Assembly: GCF_035958815.1 (NCBI RefSeq)
Contig: NZ_CP108383.1
Span: 3,844,001 to 3,908,000 of the forward strand
Direction: 5' to 3'
Length of the DNA stretch: 64,000 nucleotides
Source: Nocardia sp. NBC_01327
Lineage (GTDB): Bacteria; Actinomycetota; Actinomycetes; Mycobacteriales; Mycobacteriaceae
Shown here: positions 46,499-55,321 of the stretch, piece after piece
Position numbering within the stretch: the first letter of the stretch is position 1
Layout: each line of letters begins with the position of its first letter
Position numbers and translations under genes: made by a program
Notes under the pieces: model-generated
Databases searched by the model: none
What the model saw: only the letters and a program-made list of their open reading frames with translations
Told to the model about the DNA's origin: nothing

Positions 46499-47472
46499 CA
46501 GCGGAAGTGAAGGACGAGCTGAGCCGGCTCACCATTTCACAGGTGAGCTCGCGCAAGGCGGAACTGTCCGCGCTACTGCGGTTCGCCGGTGGATTGCACA
46601 TCGTCGGTGGTCGAGTGATCGTGGAAGCCGAAGTGGACATGGGTTCCATTGCGCGGCGCCTGCGTCGGGAGATCTTCGAGCTGTACGGCTACGGCTCCGA
46701 TGTGCATGTCCTAGGCGCCGGCGGGCTCCGGAAAACCTCCCGGTACGTCGTACGGGTATCCAAGGAAGGCGAGGCGCTGGCGCGCCAGACCGGTTTGCTC
46801 GATGTGCGCGGTCGTCCCGTGCGGGGTCTGCCCGCACAGGTGGTCGGCGGCAGCATCGGTGATGCCGAAGCCGCTTGGCGCGGAGCGTTTCTCGCGCACG
46901 GCTCGCTCACCGAACCGGGCCGGTCTTCCGCGCTGGAGGTGAGTTGCCCCGGTCCGGAAGCCGCGCTCGCGCTTGTCGGCGCGGCCCGGCGCATGGGCAT
47001 CTCGGCCAAAGCGCGCGAAGTACGCGGAACGGACCGCGTAGTCGTACGCGATGGTGAGGCCATCGGCGCCCTGCTCACCCGCATGGGTGCGCAGGACACC
47101 AGGCTCACGTGGGAGGAGCGGCGCATGCGCCGCGAGGTCCGCGCCACCGCGAACCGTCTCGCGAATTTCGATGACGCCAATCTGCGTCGTTCGGCTCGGG
47201 CCGCGGTAGCCGCCGCAGCCCGCGTGGAGCGCGCACTGGAAATACTGGCCGACGATGTGCCCGATCATTTGGCCGCCGCCGGCAAGTTGCGCGTCCTGCA
47301 CCGTCAGGCGTCACTGGAGGAGCTCGGCCAGCTGGCCGAGCCGCCGATGACGAAAGACGCTGTGGCAGGCCGCATTCGACGCCTGCTCTCGATGGCGGAC
47401 CGGCGCGCAAAGGAATTGGGCGTACCGGACACCGAATCCGCCGTCACCGCGGAGCTGCTCGAAGAGGCGTGA
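46489..47472 (+). CDS. whiA: DNA-binding protein WhiA
   Basis: 327 residues. The N-terminal half resembles a LAGLIDADG homing-endonuclease domain without catalytic acids (LRFAGGLHIVGGRVIVEAEVD, AAWRGAFLAHGSLTEPG); the C-terminal helix-turn-helix (LEELGQLAEPPMTKDAVAGRIRRLLSMADRRA) binds DNA. In Streptomyces it works with WhiB to switch on division during sporulation. GTG 46489 has GGAAAGGAG 7-8 nt upstream and lies inside the yvcK end. A terminator follows at 47478. Confidence 0.96.
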   Translation: MAMTAEVKDELSRLTISQVSSRKAELSALLRFAGGLHIVGGRVIVEAEVDMGSIARRLRREIFELYGYGSDVHVLGAGGLRKTSRYVVRVSKEGEALARQTGLLDVRGRPVRGLPAQVVGGSIGDAEAAWRGAFLAHGSLTEPGRSSALEVSCPGPEAALALVGAARRMGISAKAREVRGTDRVVVRDGEAIGALLTRMGAQDTRLTWEERRMRREVRATANRLANFDDANLRRSARAAVAAAARVERALEILADDVPDHLAAAGKLRVLHRQASLEELGQLAEPPMTKDAVAGRIRRLLSMADRRAKELGVPDTESAVTAELLEEA

Positions 47473-47477
47473 CCTGA

Positions 47478-47517
47478 ACCAAGGCACCGCAACCCCCATG
47501 GGTTGCGGTGCCTTGGT
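47478..47517 (+). terminator. terminator of the uvrC-rapZ-yvcK-whiA region
   Basis: Perfect 18-bp arms (47478-47495 and 47500-47517) with a 4-nt loop CCAT, 5 nt after the whiA stop. Among the strongest hairpins in the window. Confidence 0.9.
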
Positions 47518-47570
47518 GTAACTGGAAGCAAACCGACCGTCTCCGCCCCCACATCGGGCAGGGGTGTGTC

Positions 47571-47598
47571 TGTGACGTTTCCGTTACGGGTTTAGGGT
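47571..47598 (+). promoter_or_regulatory. probable promoter of the gap-pgk-tpiA operon
   Basis: TGTGAC (47571-47576), 16 bp, TAGGGT (47593-47598), 46 bp before the gap start codon. Confidence 0.4.
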
Positions 47599-47644
47599 GA
47601 GACAACAAGGGAAACGATCCGCTTGATAGCTGAGGAGCGATAAC

Positions 47645-48661
47645 GTGACTGTCCGGGTAGGTATCAACGGCTTCGGTCGTATCGGACGCAACTTCTTCAG
47701 GGCCGTCGAAGCGCAGAAGGCGCTCGGCACCACTGACATCGAAATCGTCGCGGTCAACGACCTCACCGATACGAAGACGTTGGCGACCCTGCTGAAGTAC
47801 GACTCCATCCTCGGCCGGCTGCCGCAGGACGTCTCGGTCGACGGCGACTACATCGTGGTGGGCGAGCAGCGCATCAAGGCGCTGGCCCTGCGTGAGGGTC
47901 CGGCGGCGCTGCCGTGGGGCGAGCTGGGCGTCGACGTGGTCGTCGAGTCGACCGGCATCTTCACCGATGCGACCAAGGCGAAGGGCCACATCGCGGCCGG
48001 CGCCAAGAAGGTCATCATCTCCGCGCCCGCCAAGGGCGAGGACATCACCATCGTGATGGGTGTCAATGATGACAAGTACGACGGCTCGCAGAACATCATC
48101 TCGAACGCCTCGTGCACCACGAACTGCCTGGGCCCGATTGCCAAGGTGCTCAACGACTCCTTCGGCATCGAGCGTGGTCTGATGACCACCATCCACGCGT
48201 ACACCCAGGATCAGAACCTGCAGGACGCGCCGCACGCCGATCTGCGTCGCGCCCGCGCCGCCGCGCTGAACATCGTGCCCACCGGCACCGGTGCCGCCAA
48301 GGCCATCGGCCTGGTGCTCCCGGAGCTGCTCGGCAAGCTGAACGGTTATGCGCTGCGCGTGCCGGTCCCGACCGGTTCGCTCACCGACCTCACCGTGGAT
48401 CTGGCCAAGACCGCGTCGGTCGATGAGATCAATGCCGCCATGAAGGCTGCCGCGGACGGCCCGATGAAGGGCATCCTGAAGTACAACACCGATCCGATCG
48501 TCTCTTCCGACATCGTGACCGACCCGCACTCCTCGATCTACGACGCGCCGCTGACCGTTGTCATCGACAACCAGGTCAAGGTCGCCTCGTGGTACGACAA
48601 CGAGTGGGGCTACTCCAATCGCCTGGCCGACCTCATCGGTCTCGTCGGTAAGTCCCTGTAA
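47645..48661 (+). CDS. gap: glyceraldehyde-3-phosphate dehydrogenase
   Basis: 338 residues. VRVGINGFGRIGRNFFRA binds NAD; the catalytic Cys157 is in SNASCTTNCL, and the C-terminal WYDNEWGYSNR is intact. It catalyses the phosphorylating oxidation of glyceraldehyde 3-phosphate in glycolysis and gluconeogenesis. GTG 47645 has GAGGAG at 7 nt. The stop lies 4 bp before pgk. Confidence 0.97.
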   Translation: MTVRVGINGFGRIGRNFFRAVEAQKALGTTDIEIVAVNDLTDTKTLATLLKYDSILGRLPQDVSVDGDYIVVGEQRIKALALREGPAALPWGELGVDVVVESTGIFTDATKAKGHIAAGAKKVIISAPAKGEDITIVMGVNDDKYDGSQNIISNASCTTNCLGPIAKVLNDSFGIERGLMTTIHAYTQDQNLQDAPHADLRRARAAALNIVPTGTGAAKAIGLVLPELLGKLNGYALRVPVPTGSLTDLTVDLAKTASVDEINAAMKAAADGPMKGILKYNTDPIVSSDIVTDPHSSIYDAPLTVVIDNQVKVASWYDNEWGYSNRLADLIGLVGKSL

Positions 48662-48665
48662 GCGT

Positions 48666-49892
48666 ATGGCGATCAAGACACTCCAGGATCTGCTGAACGA
48701 GGGTGTCGAGGGCCGGGGCGTACTTGTGCGCTCCGACCTGAACGTTCCCCTCGACAACGGCGTCATCACCGACCCGGGCCGCATCATCGCCTCGGCGCCG
48801 ACCATCAGGGCGCTGGCCGAGGCCGGCGCGAAGGTGGTTGTCACCGCGCATCTGGGTCGCCCGAAGGGTGAGCCGGACCCGAAGCTTTCGCTCGCTCCCG
48901 TAGCCGCGCGTCTCGCCGAGGAACTGGGCCGCAATGTCCAGCTCGCCGGTGATGTGGTGGGTCAGGACGCGCTCGCGCGGTCCGAGGGCCTCACCGACGG
49001 TGATGTGCTGCTGCTGGAGAACATTCGCTTCGATCCGCGTGAGACCAGCAAGGACGATGCGCAGCGGGCCAAGCTGGCCGCGGCGCTGGTCGAGCTGGTC
49101 GGCGATGACGGCGCGTTCGTCTCCGACGGTTTCGGTGTGGTGCACCGCAAGCAGGCGTCGGTCTACGACGTGGCGAAGTTGCTGCCGCACTACGCTGGTG
49201 GGCTCGTCGCGGCCGAGACCGAGGTGCTGAAGAAGCTCACCGAGCAGTCCGAGCGGCCGTACGCGGTGGTGCTGGGCGGTTCCAAGGTCTCCGACAAGCT
49301 GGCGGTCATCGAGGCGCTCGCGCCGAAGGTCGACACGCTGGTCATCGGCGGCGGCATGTGCTTCACCTTCCTTGCGGCGCAGGGTCTTTCGGTCGGCGGC
49401 TCGCTGCTGCAGGCCGAGATGATCGACACCTGCAAGGATCTGCTCGACAAGTACGCCGACGTGATCCATCTGCCGCGCGACATCGTGGTGGCGGACAAGT
49501 TCGCGGCGGATGCCGAGTCGAAGGTGGTGCCCGCCAACGAGATTCCGGACGGCTGGATGGGTCTGGACATCGGCCCCGAGTCGACGGCTCGCTTCGGCGC
49601 GCTGCTGACCGAGGCGAAGACGGTGTTCTGGAACGGGCCCATGGGCGTGTTCGAGTTCGAGCAGTTCGCCGCCGGTACCCGCGGTGTTGCCGAGGCGATC
49701 GTGGTCGCCACCGGCAAGGGCGCGTTCACGGTGGTCGGCGGCGGCGATTCGGCCGCGGCCGTGCGCTCGCTGGGTCTGCCGGACGACGGGTTCTCGCACA
49801 TCTCCACCGGTGGCGGCGCGTCGCTGGAATACCTGGAGGGTAAAGAACTCCCGGGCATCGCTGTGCTTGAAGAAGACACAGTGGAGGACTGA
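48666..49892 (+). CDS. pgk: phosphoglycerate kinase
   Basis: 408 residues. The N-terminal substrate motif VLVRSDLNVPLD, HLGRPKGEPD and the C-terminal nucleotide site VVGGGDSAAAV with STGGGASLEYLEGK are complete. It transfers phosphate from 1,3-bisphosphoglycerate to ADP. ATG 48666 is the conserved start (MAIKTLQDLL); the frame remains open upstream into gap but that is a shadow. tpiA follows after 3 bp. Confidence 0.97.
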   Translation: MAIKTLQDLLNEGVEGRGVLVRSDLNVPLDNGVITDPGRIIASAPTIRALAEAGAKVVVTAHLGRPKGEPDPKLSLAPVAARLAEELGRNVQLAGDVVGQDALARSEGLTDGDVLLLENIRFDPRETSKDDAQRAKLAAALVELVGDDGAFVSDGFGVVHRKQASVYDVAKLLPHYAGGLVAAETEVLKKLTEQSERPYAVVLGGSKVSDKLAVIEALAPKVDTLVIGGGMCFTFLAAQGLSVGGSLLQAEMIDTCKDLLDKYADVIHLPRDIVVADKFAADAESKVVPANEIPDGWMGLDIGPESTARFGALLTEAKTVFWNGPMGVFEFEQFAAGTRGVAEAIVVATGKGAFTVVGGGDSAAAVRSLGLPDDGFSHISTGGGASLEYLEGKELPGIAVLEEDTVED

Positions 49893-49895
49893 ACC

Positions 49896-50681
49896 ATGGC
49901 ACGTAAGCCTTTGATCGCCGGCAACTGGAAGATGAACCTCAATCACCTCGAGGCCATCTCCCTGGTGCAGAAGATCGCGTTCGCCCTGCCCGAGAAGTAC
50001 TTCGCGAAGGTCGATGTCACGGTGATCCCGCCGTTCACCGATCTGCGCAGCGTGCAGACCCTCATCGAGGGCGACCGCCTCCTGCTCACCTATGGCGCGC
50101 AGGATGTTTCGACCCACGACGAGGGCGCCTACACCGGCGAGATCAGCGGTTCCATGCTGGCCAAGCTGGGGTGCAGCTACGTGGTGGTCGGCCACTCCGA
50201 GCGTCGCCAGTACCACTTGGAAAGCGACGCAACGGTTCTGGAGAAGACCAAGCAGGCGCTGAAGTTCGGCATCACGCCGATCGTCTGCATCGGTGAGGGT
50301 CTCGGCGTCCGTGAGTCCAAGACCCACGTCGCCTACAACCTCGAACAGCTCCGCGGCTCCCTCAAGGGCCTGACCGCCGAGGAGATCTCCAAGGTCGTCA
50401 TCGCCTACGAGCCCGTCTGGGCCATCGGCACCGGTAAGGTCGCCACCCCCGCCAACGCCCAGGAAGTCTGCGGCGCCATCCGCAAGGAACTCGCCGACCT
50501 GGCGAATCCCGAAGTGGCAGCAGGCGTCCGCGTCCTCTACGGCGGCTCCGTCAACGCCAAGAACGTAGGCGAACTGATCGGTCAAACCGATATCGACGGC
50601 GCCCTCGTCGGCGGCGCCTCCCTGAAGGGCGACGAATTCGCCACCCTCTCAGCCATCGCCGCCGGCGGCCCCCTCCCGTAA
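49896..50681 (+). CDS. tpiA: triosephosphate isomerase
   Basis: 261 residues; interconverts dihydroxyacetone phosphate and glyceraldehyde 3-phosphate. AGNWKMNLNH carries the substrate Lys, VVGHSERRQYH the catalytic His, VIAYEPVWAIGTGKVATP the catalytic Glu with the mobile loop, and VLYGGSVNAKN the phosphate site. It ends the operon, followed by a strong terminator; no secG follows, unlike in many relatives. Confidence 0.97.
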   Translation: MARKPLIAGNWKMNLNHLEAISLVQKIAFALPEKYFAKVDVTVIPPFTDLRSVQTLIEGDRLLLTYGAQDVSTHDEGAYTGEISGSMLAKLGCSYVVVGHSERRQYHLESDATVLEKTKQALKFGITPIVCIGEGLGVRESKTHVAYNLEQLRGSLKGLTAEEISKVVIAYEPVWAIGTGKVATPANAQEVCGAIRKELADLANPEVAAGVRVLYGGSVNAKNVGELIGQTDIDGALVGGASLKGDEFATLSAIAAGGPLP

Positions 50682-50693
50682 CACTCTCCACCC

Positions 50694-50733
50694 CGAAAGG
50701 GCCGGACATCCACTCGGATGTCCGGCCCTTTCG
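50694..50733 (+). terminator. terminator of the gap-pgk-tpiA operon
   Basis: Perfect 18-bp arms (50694-50711 and 50716-50733) with loop ACTC; the descending arm ends CCCTTTCG. It starts 13 nt after the tpiA stop. Confidence 0.9.
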
Positions 50734-50763
50734 CATCGTCCCGCGCAACACCGCCGGGCGGCG

Positions 50764-50769
50764 TACCGT
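50764..50769 (+). promoter_or_regulatory. leaderless -10 box of the DivIVA-like gene
   Basis: TACCGT, 7 nt, then GTG 50777; no ribosome binding site. Confidence 0.6.
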
Positions 50770-50776
50770 CGAATCT

Positions 50777-51067
50777 GTGTCCAGTGACCGGAATCCGCTT
50801 GTCTCGTTGCCATTTGCGATCGTGCGCGAGGGATATGACCGGGATCAGGTTCTGAATTACTTCGATCGGTGCAATGCGGAACTGCGGTTTGTGGCGGCAG
50901 ATCGTGATGCTGCGGCTGCGGAGGTGACGAGCTTGGCGGAGCGGCTGCGGGATGTGCAGGCTGCGCTGGAGTCTGTGGTGGGGGAGCGGGACAGGGCGGT
51001 TGCTCAGGTACGGGAGTTGACCGCGCGGCTCGGGGGGAACGAGGCGGGTCCCGGCACCGAGCAGTGA
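50777..51067 (+). CDS. small DivIVA-like coiled-coil protein
   Basis: 96 residues. LPFAIVREGYDRDQVLNYFDRCNAEL resembles the N-terminal DivIVA/Wag31 membrane-binding motif (GYDxxQV), followed by a coiled coil (ADRDAAAAEVTSLAERLRDVQAALESVVGERDRAVAQVRELTARL). It may locate to curved membrane or poles, but it is much shorter than Wag31. GTG 50777 is set by the leaderless promoter. Confidence 0.7.
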   Translation: MSSDRNPLVSLPFAIVREGYDRDQVLNYFDRCNAELRFVAADRDAAAAEVTSLAERLRDVQAALESVVGERDRAVAQVRELTARLGGNEAGPGTEQ

Positions 51068-51164
51068 AGTTCGGCCGGATGACAATTACGTATAACTGGG
51101 TGCCTGTCGATATCGGCTGGAAGGCCATTGCGGCTGTGCGAACCCAGCTCGCTTGCCGCCGCGA

Positions 51165-51653
51165 TCAGGGCTGGGGGTCGGTGGGCTGAGCCAGTTGGGC
51201 GTTCATGGCGGCGCGCAGGTCGGTGACGAAGTCTTCGAATTGGCGGAGTTGGTCGGGGGAGTATTTGTCGATGGCGGCTTCTACGCGTTTGCCGAGGGGG
51301 GTGAAGAATTCGTCGGCGAGGGTTTGGACGTGGGAGCTGCTGCGGAGGGTGATGATGCGGCGGTCGTCGTGTTCGCGGGTGCGGACGATGTGGCCGGCCT
51401 GTTCGAGGCGGTTCAGCAGGGCGGTGGTTGCGCTGTTGGACAGGGCGATTCGTTCGCTGAGCCGGGCGGGGGAGAGGGTGGTGCCGCGTTCCTCGGCGGT
51501 GAGGATTTCGATGAGGGCCTCGGCGTCGGTGGCGTGCAGGCCCAGCCAGGCGGCGAAGCGGCGGCTGAACTCGCGGTAGTTCGCACCGTAGGCGCGCAGG
51601 CCGTCGAGCAGGCGCTGCTGCTGCGCGCGGGGATCTGATACGGGCTGGTCCAT
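51165..51653 (-). CDS. MarR-family regulator of the adjacent efflux gene
   Basis: 162 residues from ATG 51653. Winged helix with LSPARLSERIALSNSATTALLNRLEQAGHIVRTREHDDRRIITLRSS, including the DDRR wing signature. It is divergent from an MFS exporter whose promoter carries a palindrome at the transcription start, so it probably represses that gene and releases it on drug binding. A longer in-frame extension to 51773 would run through the MFS promoter and is rejected. Confidence 0.9.
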   Translation of the reverse strand: MDQPVSDPRAQQQRLLDGLRAYGANYREFSRRFAAWLGLHATDAEALIEILTAEERGTTLSPARLSERIALSNSATTALLNRLEQAGHIVRTREHDDRRIITLRSSSHVQTLADEFFTPLGKRVEAAIDKYSPDQLRQFEDFVTDLRAAMNAQLAQPTDPQP

Positions 51654-51701
51654 CCGTCTCTGTCCGCCTTCCTCATATCGGCCCGGCGCCGACTGCTCTG
51701 T

Positions 51702-51731
51702 TTGACAACCTATCGTCCTCCAATCTACTTT
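51702..51731 (+). promoter_or_regulatory. sigma-A-type promoter of the MFS gene
   Basis: TTGACA (51702-51707), 18-bp spacer, TACTTT (51726-51731). The best -35/-10 match noticed in the window. Confidence 0.7.
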
Positions 51732-51736
51732 GCTCA

Positions 51737-51749
51737 TGGAATAGTTCCA
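51737..51749. promoter_or_regulatory. probable MarR operator at the MFS transcription start
   Basis: TGGAA-TAG-TTCCA palindrome beginning 6 bp after the -10 box, hence over the +1 position; bound repressor would block promoter escape. Confidence 0.6.
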
Positions 51750-51773
51750 CCATGGAAGTATTGGAGAGAACAA

Positions 51774-53408
51774 GTGAGCGAGGCGTCATCCGTCCGCCGT
51801 TGGCTCGGCTTGATCGCCATCGCCCTCGGCGTGGCCTTGATCGTGGTCGACACCACGATCGTGAATGTGATCATCCCGTCGATCATCGAGGACCTGCATA
51901 CGGGTTCGACTGAGGCGCAATGGATTCAGGAGTCCTACGCGATCGTCTTCGCGGCGCTGCTACTGCTGGTCGGCCGCATTGCCGACATTGTCGGCGCACG
52001 CCGAATCTTCGTCGCCGGTGTGATCGTCTTCGGAGTGACCAGCATTCTGGCGGGCCTGGCGCCCGGCGGCGGCCTGCTTGTCCTGGCCCGATTCCTGCAG
52101 GGCGCCGGCGCCGCCATGATCCTGCCGACCTCGCTGGCACTGCTGAATGCCAACTTCACCGGCAAAGCCCGTGGTCAAGCGTTCGCCGTCTGGGGTTCCA
52201 CCATCGGTGCGGCCGCCGCGCTCGGCCCGCTGCTCGGCGGCTGGCTCGCCGAGCACGTCTCCTGGCGCTGGGCCTTCGGCATCAATGTGCCGCTGGCCGT
52301 GCTGATCGTGATAGGCGTGCTGGCCTGCCTCACACCCTCGCCGCGCGTGCCCAGCCGCATCGATGTGCCCGGATCGATCCTGTCGGTGCTCGGCCTGGGA
52401 CTGCTCGCCTTCGGATTGGTGGAGGGCCGCACCTACGGCTGGATCGGCACCAATCATCCCCTGGATATCGGCGGATTCACCTGGGCGAGTGGACCTTCCC
52501 CGGTTCTGGTCGCACTTGTCCTGAGCGCTGTCTTCCTGGCCGGATTCATCCGGCGGCAGATGCTGATACGTCGCGGCGACCACCCGGACGGCGCCCTGAT
52601 GGATCTGAGCCTGTTCGCACTGCCCTCGTTCCGCAATGGCAATATCGCCACCCTGATCATCGGCCTCGGCGAATTCGGCATCGTCGCCGTGCTGCCGCTG
52701 TGGCTGCAATTCACCCTCGGCTACAGCGCCGTGCAATCGGGCCTGGCCCTGGTCCCCGTCGCCATCGGCAGCTTCATCGCCAGCGGCGCCAGCTTCGGCA
52801 TGGCAGGTAAGGCCTCACCGCTCACTATGGTCCGGCTCGGCCTGGGTCTCGAGGTCGCCGGTCTGGCCGCGCTGGGATTCTTCGCCACCACCGGCAGTTC
52901 CTGGTGGTCGCTCTCGCTCATCCTGTGCGTGTACGGCATCGGCGTGGGATTCGCGACCGCCCAGGTCACCAATGTGGTGCTCGCCGATATCCCCGAAAGC
53001 GACAGCGGTCAGGCCTCGGGCATTCAAAGCGCCTTCCGCCAACTGGGTTCCGCTCTCGGTATCGCCGTGCTGACCACCGTCTTCTTCACCACCCTGAGCT
53101 CCCAGGTCACCGATCATCTCACCGACAGCGGCGTATCCCGGGTCCAGGCAGGCGAATACGCGCACACCATCACCGATACGGCGGGCGCGGCGATCGAAGG
53201 CTTTGCCGCCCAACCGCATACCGAATCCATTGCCGAGGCCGGCCGCACCGCCATGACCAACGGCATCACCCTGGGCGGCTACCTGGCCGCGACCTTCGTC
53301 CTGCTGGGACTACTGGCCACCGCACTGATTCCCCGGCAACTCAATTCGCCCGAAGCAGCGGTTGAGTCGAACAGCGAAACGCACCACCGAAACTCCGTGA
53401 CACCGTGA
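51774..53408 (+). CDS. MFS drug exporter, DHA2 (14-helix) family
   Basis: 544 residues from GTG 51774, with GGAGAG about 5 nt before it. The DHA2 signatures are present: VVDTTIVNVIIPSI in TM1, WIQESYAIVFAALLLLVGRIADIVGARRIF (motif A), and QSAFRQLGSALGIAVLTTV late in the protein. Likely a proton-driven exporter of hydrophobic drugs or its own metabolites. Its last 22 codons overlap the 3' end of the convergent amidinotransferase gene by 68 bp, and the encoded tail is hydrophilic and variable. Confidence 0.93.
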   Translation: MSEASSVRRWLGLIAIALGVALIVVDTTIVNVIIPSIIEDLHTGSTEAQWIQESYAIVFAALLLLVGRIADIVGARRIFVAGVIVFGVTSILAGLAPGGGLLVLARFLQGAGAAMILPTSLALLNANFTGKARGQAFAVWGSTIGAAAALGPLLGGWLAEHVSWRWAFGINVPLAVLIVIGVLACLTPSPRVPSRIDVPGSILSVLGLGLLAFGLVEGRTYGWIGTNHPLDIGGFTWASGPSPVLVALVLSAVFLAGFIRRQMLIRRGDHPDGALMDLSLFALPSFRNGNIATLIIGLGEFGIVAVLPLWLQFTLGYSAVQSGLALVPVAIGSFIASGASFGMAGKASPLTMVRLGLGLEVAGLAALGFFATTGSSWWSLSLILCVYGIGVGFATAQVTNVVLADIPESDSGQASGIQSAFRQLGSALGIAVLTTVFFTTLSSQVTDHLTDSGVSRVQAGEYAHTITDTAGAAIEGFAAQPHTESIAEAGRTAMTNGITLGGYLAATFVLLGLLATALIPRQLNSPEAAVESNSETHHRNSVTP

Positions 53409-54330
53409 AATCGAGGTATTCGACGGTGATTCCACGCGCCTGCAACGCATGTCCGACCCGCTCGAACTCGGGATCCGTGATGTAGGTGGAGGAGTCGATG
53501 GGCAGGCCGTTCGTCGCCATGGCGGCGGCCTCCTCCTCGGTGACCACGATCTGCTCCCAATCCCGCAGGGGCTCAGGAAGACCCGCGGGCAGCCGGTCCG
53601 GGCAGGTGATGATCAATCCTTCTCGGACCAGTCCGAACGCGCAGTCCAGGTGCAGGACATGCGGCGGCATCGGGACCACTGTCACCGTGAAGCCGTGGGG
53701 CCGAAGGTATTTGGCGAGCCATTCGCGGCCCGTGGGATTGGTCGCCATCCCCGATTCGCCCACGAACACGTGCTGGCCGAGCACCAGCACATCCCCGCCC
53801 TCCAAAAAGGGCCCGGCGCCGTTCTTCTCGCCACCGGGCTCCGGTATCGCGGGGGAAGGCAGTGCCACATAGGCTGCCGCACTGGGCATTACCCGCTCCA
53901 CCAGTAACTCGCGGCTGGTCAGAATCTCGTGCCGTCGATGCGGAAACTGCAGCACGCCTTCGATGACATGATCGCCGACGGTGAACCACGGATCGCGCAC
54001 AAAGAAGTTCGCGTACCCGGTGCTGCCACCGGCCGCCTTCTCCGCATCGGTCAGCAAGCGCGGCCGCAGTACCTCGACCCCGTACTTGCGCAGCACCGCG
54101 GCGAGATTCTCCCGCTCCGCCTCCCACACCGCCTGCTCCCGGGGAAACACCTCCCCGAAATCCTTCCCGGCAATGGACCGGATCTCGCCCCGCGCACTCT
54201 CCGGCACCGGCGGCGCATGCCCGAGCGCCGCCAGATCGTCCGGCGCACGCACCTGCGACTGCGCCACGACCACCGTCCGCAAGGTCGCGAACTCGCTATC
54301 CACCCGGACCGACCCACCGTTGGACACCAT
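53341..54330 (-). CDS. amidinotransferase/DDAH-superfamily enzyme
   Basis: 329 residues from ATG 54330. Guanidino-group-modifying fold: GPFLEGGDVLVLGQHVFVGES (substrate Asp/Glu), MPPHVLHLDCAFG (catalytic His) and the C-terminal nucleophile Cys320 in FGGAFRCSTQPLLR. Candidates are dimethylargininase, arginine deiminase-like or glycine amidinotransferase-like activity; the substrate is not decided. TAACGT lies 7 nt before the ATG (leaderless). The nucleophile codon (53371-53373) lies in the 68-bp overlap with the MFS gene. Confidence 0.87.
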   Translation of the reverse strand: MVSNGGSVRVDSEFATLRTVVVAQSQVRAPDDLAALGHAPPVPESARGEIRSIAGKDFGEVFPREQAVWEAERENLAAVLRKYGVEVLRPRLLTDAEKAAGGSTGYANFFVRDPWFTVGDHVIEGVLQFPHRRHEILTSRELLVERVMPSAAAYVALPSPAIPEPGGEKNGAGPFLEGGDVLVLGQHVFVGESGMATNPTGREWLAKYLRPHGFTVTVVPMPPHVLHLDCAFGLVREGLIITCPDRLPAGLPEPLRDWEQIVVTEEEAAAMATNGLPIDSSTYITDPEFERVGHALQARGITVEYLDFTVSRSFGGAFRCSTQPLLRAN

Positions 54331-54337
54331 CCGCGCA

Positions 54338-54343
54338 ACGTTA
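54338..54343 (-). promoter_or_regulatory. leaderless -10 box of the amidinotransferase gene
   Basis: Minus-strand TAACGT (54343 to 54338), 7 nt, then ATG 54330. Confidence 0.55.
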
Positions 54344-54561
54344 GCCAAACCCCGGGAGCGGCACCGGGCGGACACGCCGAGCCGGACTGCCCACAGCGCG
54401 CCACCTACACCGGAGGGCCGCACCACCCACTTCCCCGGCGTCCTCGACCTGTTCGCCGTGGCCGGAGGAACCCTGACCGCGCAGTCGTGCCGCGTGCAGC
54501 TCATTCTCAGGGTCGTTTGCCAGACTCGGGGCAGTGACCGCGGTGCTCGGGAAGGATGCTG

Positions 54562-55263
54562 ATGGGACGAGGGATGAATCGGCGATCGATGCTCGCGGTA
54601 GGGGCGCTGGCCGGGCTGGTTCCGGTGCTCGACGCGTGCGGCGGAAAGGGTAAGCACCCCAAGGCGGTCGCGCCGACGACGCCCGCACCCCTGACCGGTT
54701 CCGGCGCCGATATCGTCATGATCATCCGGCACGGTGAGAAGCCGGACGGTTCCGGAAGTCCGTACGGAATCACGGCCGACGGCGACCACGATGCGGAGTC
54801 GCTGACCGTCCGCGGCTGGACCCGGGCGGGTGCGCTGATCGGCCTGTTCGATCCCCGCACCGCCGATGCCAAGCCTGCTCCGCTCCGCGCGGGATTATCC
54901 AGGCCCGCAACAATATTCGGCGCCGACCCGGGATCCGGCGGCAGCAAGCGTCCCGCCGAGACGGTAACCCCGCTGGCGGAGGCGCTGGGCTTGACGGTCG
55001 ATCAGCGCTTCAAGAAGGGCCAGGAGGCGCAGCTGGCCGCCGGGCTCGCACACGCGACCGGCCCGGTCCTCATCTCCTGGGAGCATGAGAATATCGCCGA
55101 GATCATCGCCCACCTCGGCCCGATCAGCCCGAATCCGCCTGCCTCCTGGCCCGGTTCGCGTTTCGACATGGTGTACGTCTTCACCCGCACAGGCAATGGC
55201 TGGGCCTTCACCCAGGTCCCGCAGCTGCTCCTGTCCGGCGACGCGCCGACGCCCTTCGGCTGA
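54562..55263 (+). CDS. histidine-phosphatase-like lipoprotein
   Basis: 233 residues. Twin-Arg-like start (MNRRSMLAVGALAGLVPVLDACGG) with lipobox LDAC, so exported and lipid-anchored. The mature part opens with IVMIIRHGEKPDG, the RHG motif of histidine phosphatases, and has a late SWEHENIAEII that could supply the second His. The fold is short for a classical phytase-type enzyme. ATG 54562 has GAAGG at 6 nt; ATGs at 54556 and 54574 are alternatives. The substrate is unknown. Confidence 0.8.
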   Translation: MGRGMNRRSMLAVGALAGLVPVLDACGGKGKHPKAVAPTTPAPLTGSGADIVMIIRHGEKPDGSGSPYGITADGDHDAESLTVRGWTRAGALIGLFDPRTADAKPAPLRAGLSRPATIFGADPGSGGSKRPAETVTPLAEALGLTVDQRFKKGQEAQLAAGLAHATGPVLISWEHENIAEIIAHLGPISPNPPASWPGSRFDMVYVFTRTGNGWAFTQVPQLLLSGDAPTPFG

Positions 55264-55309
55264 ATTCACGCTGCGGCTCATTCCATGTTCCGACCGCCCG
55301 CAAAAGGCT

Positions 55310-55315
55310 TACCGT
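55310..55315 (+). promoter_or_regulatory. leaderless -10 box of the DUF5685 gene
   Basis: TACCGT, 6 nt, then ATG 55322; no ribosome binding site. Confidence 0.6.
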
Positions 55316-55321
55316 CTTTAT

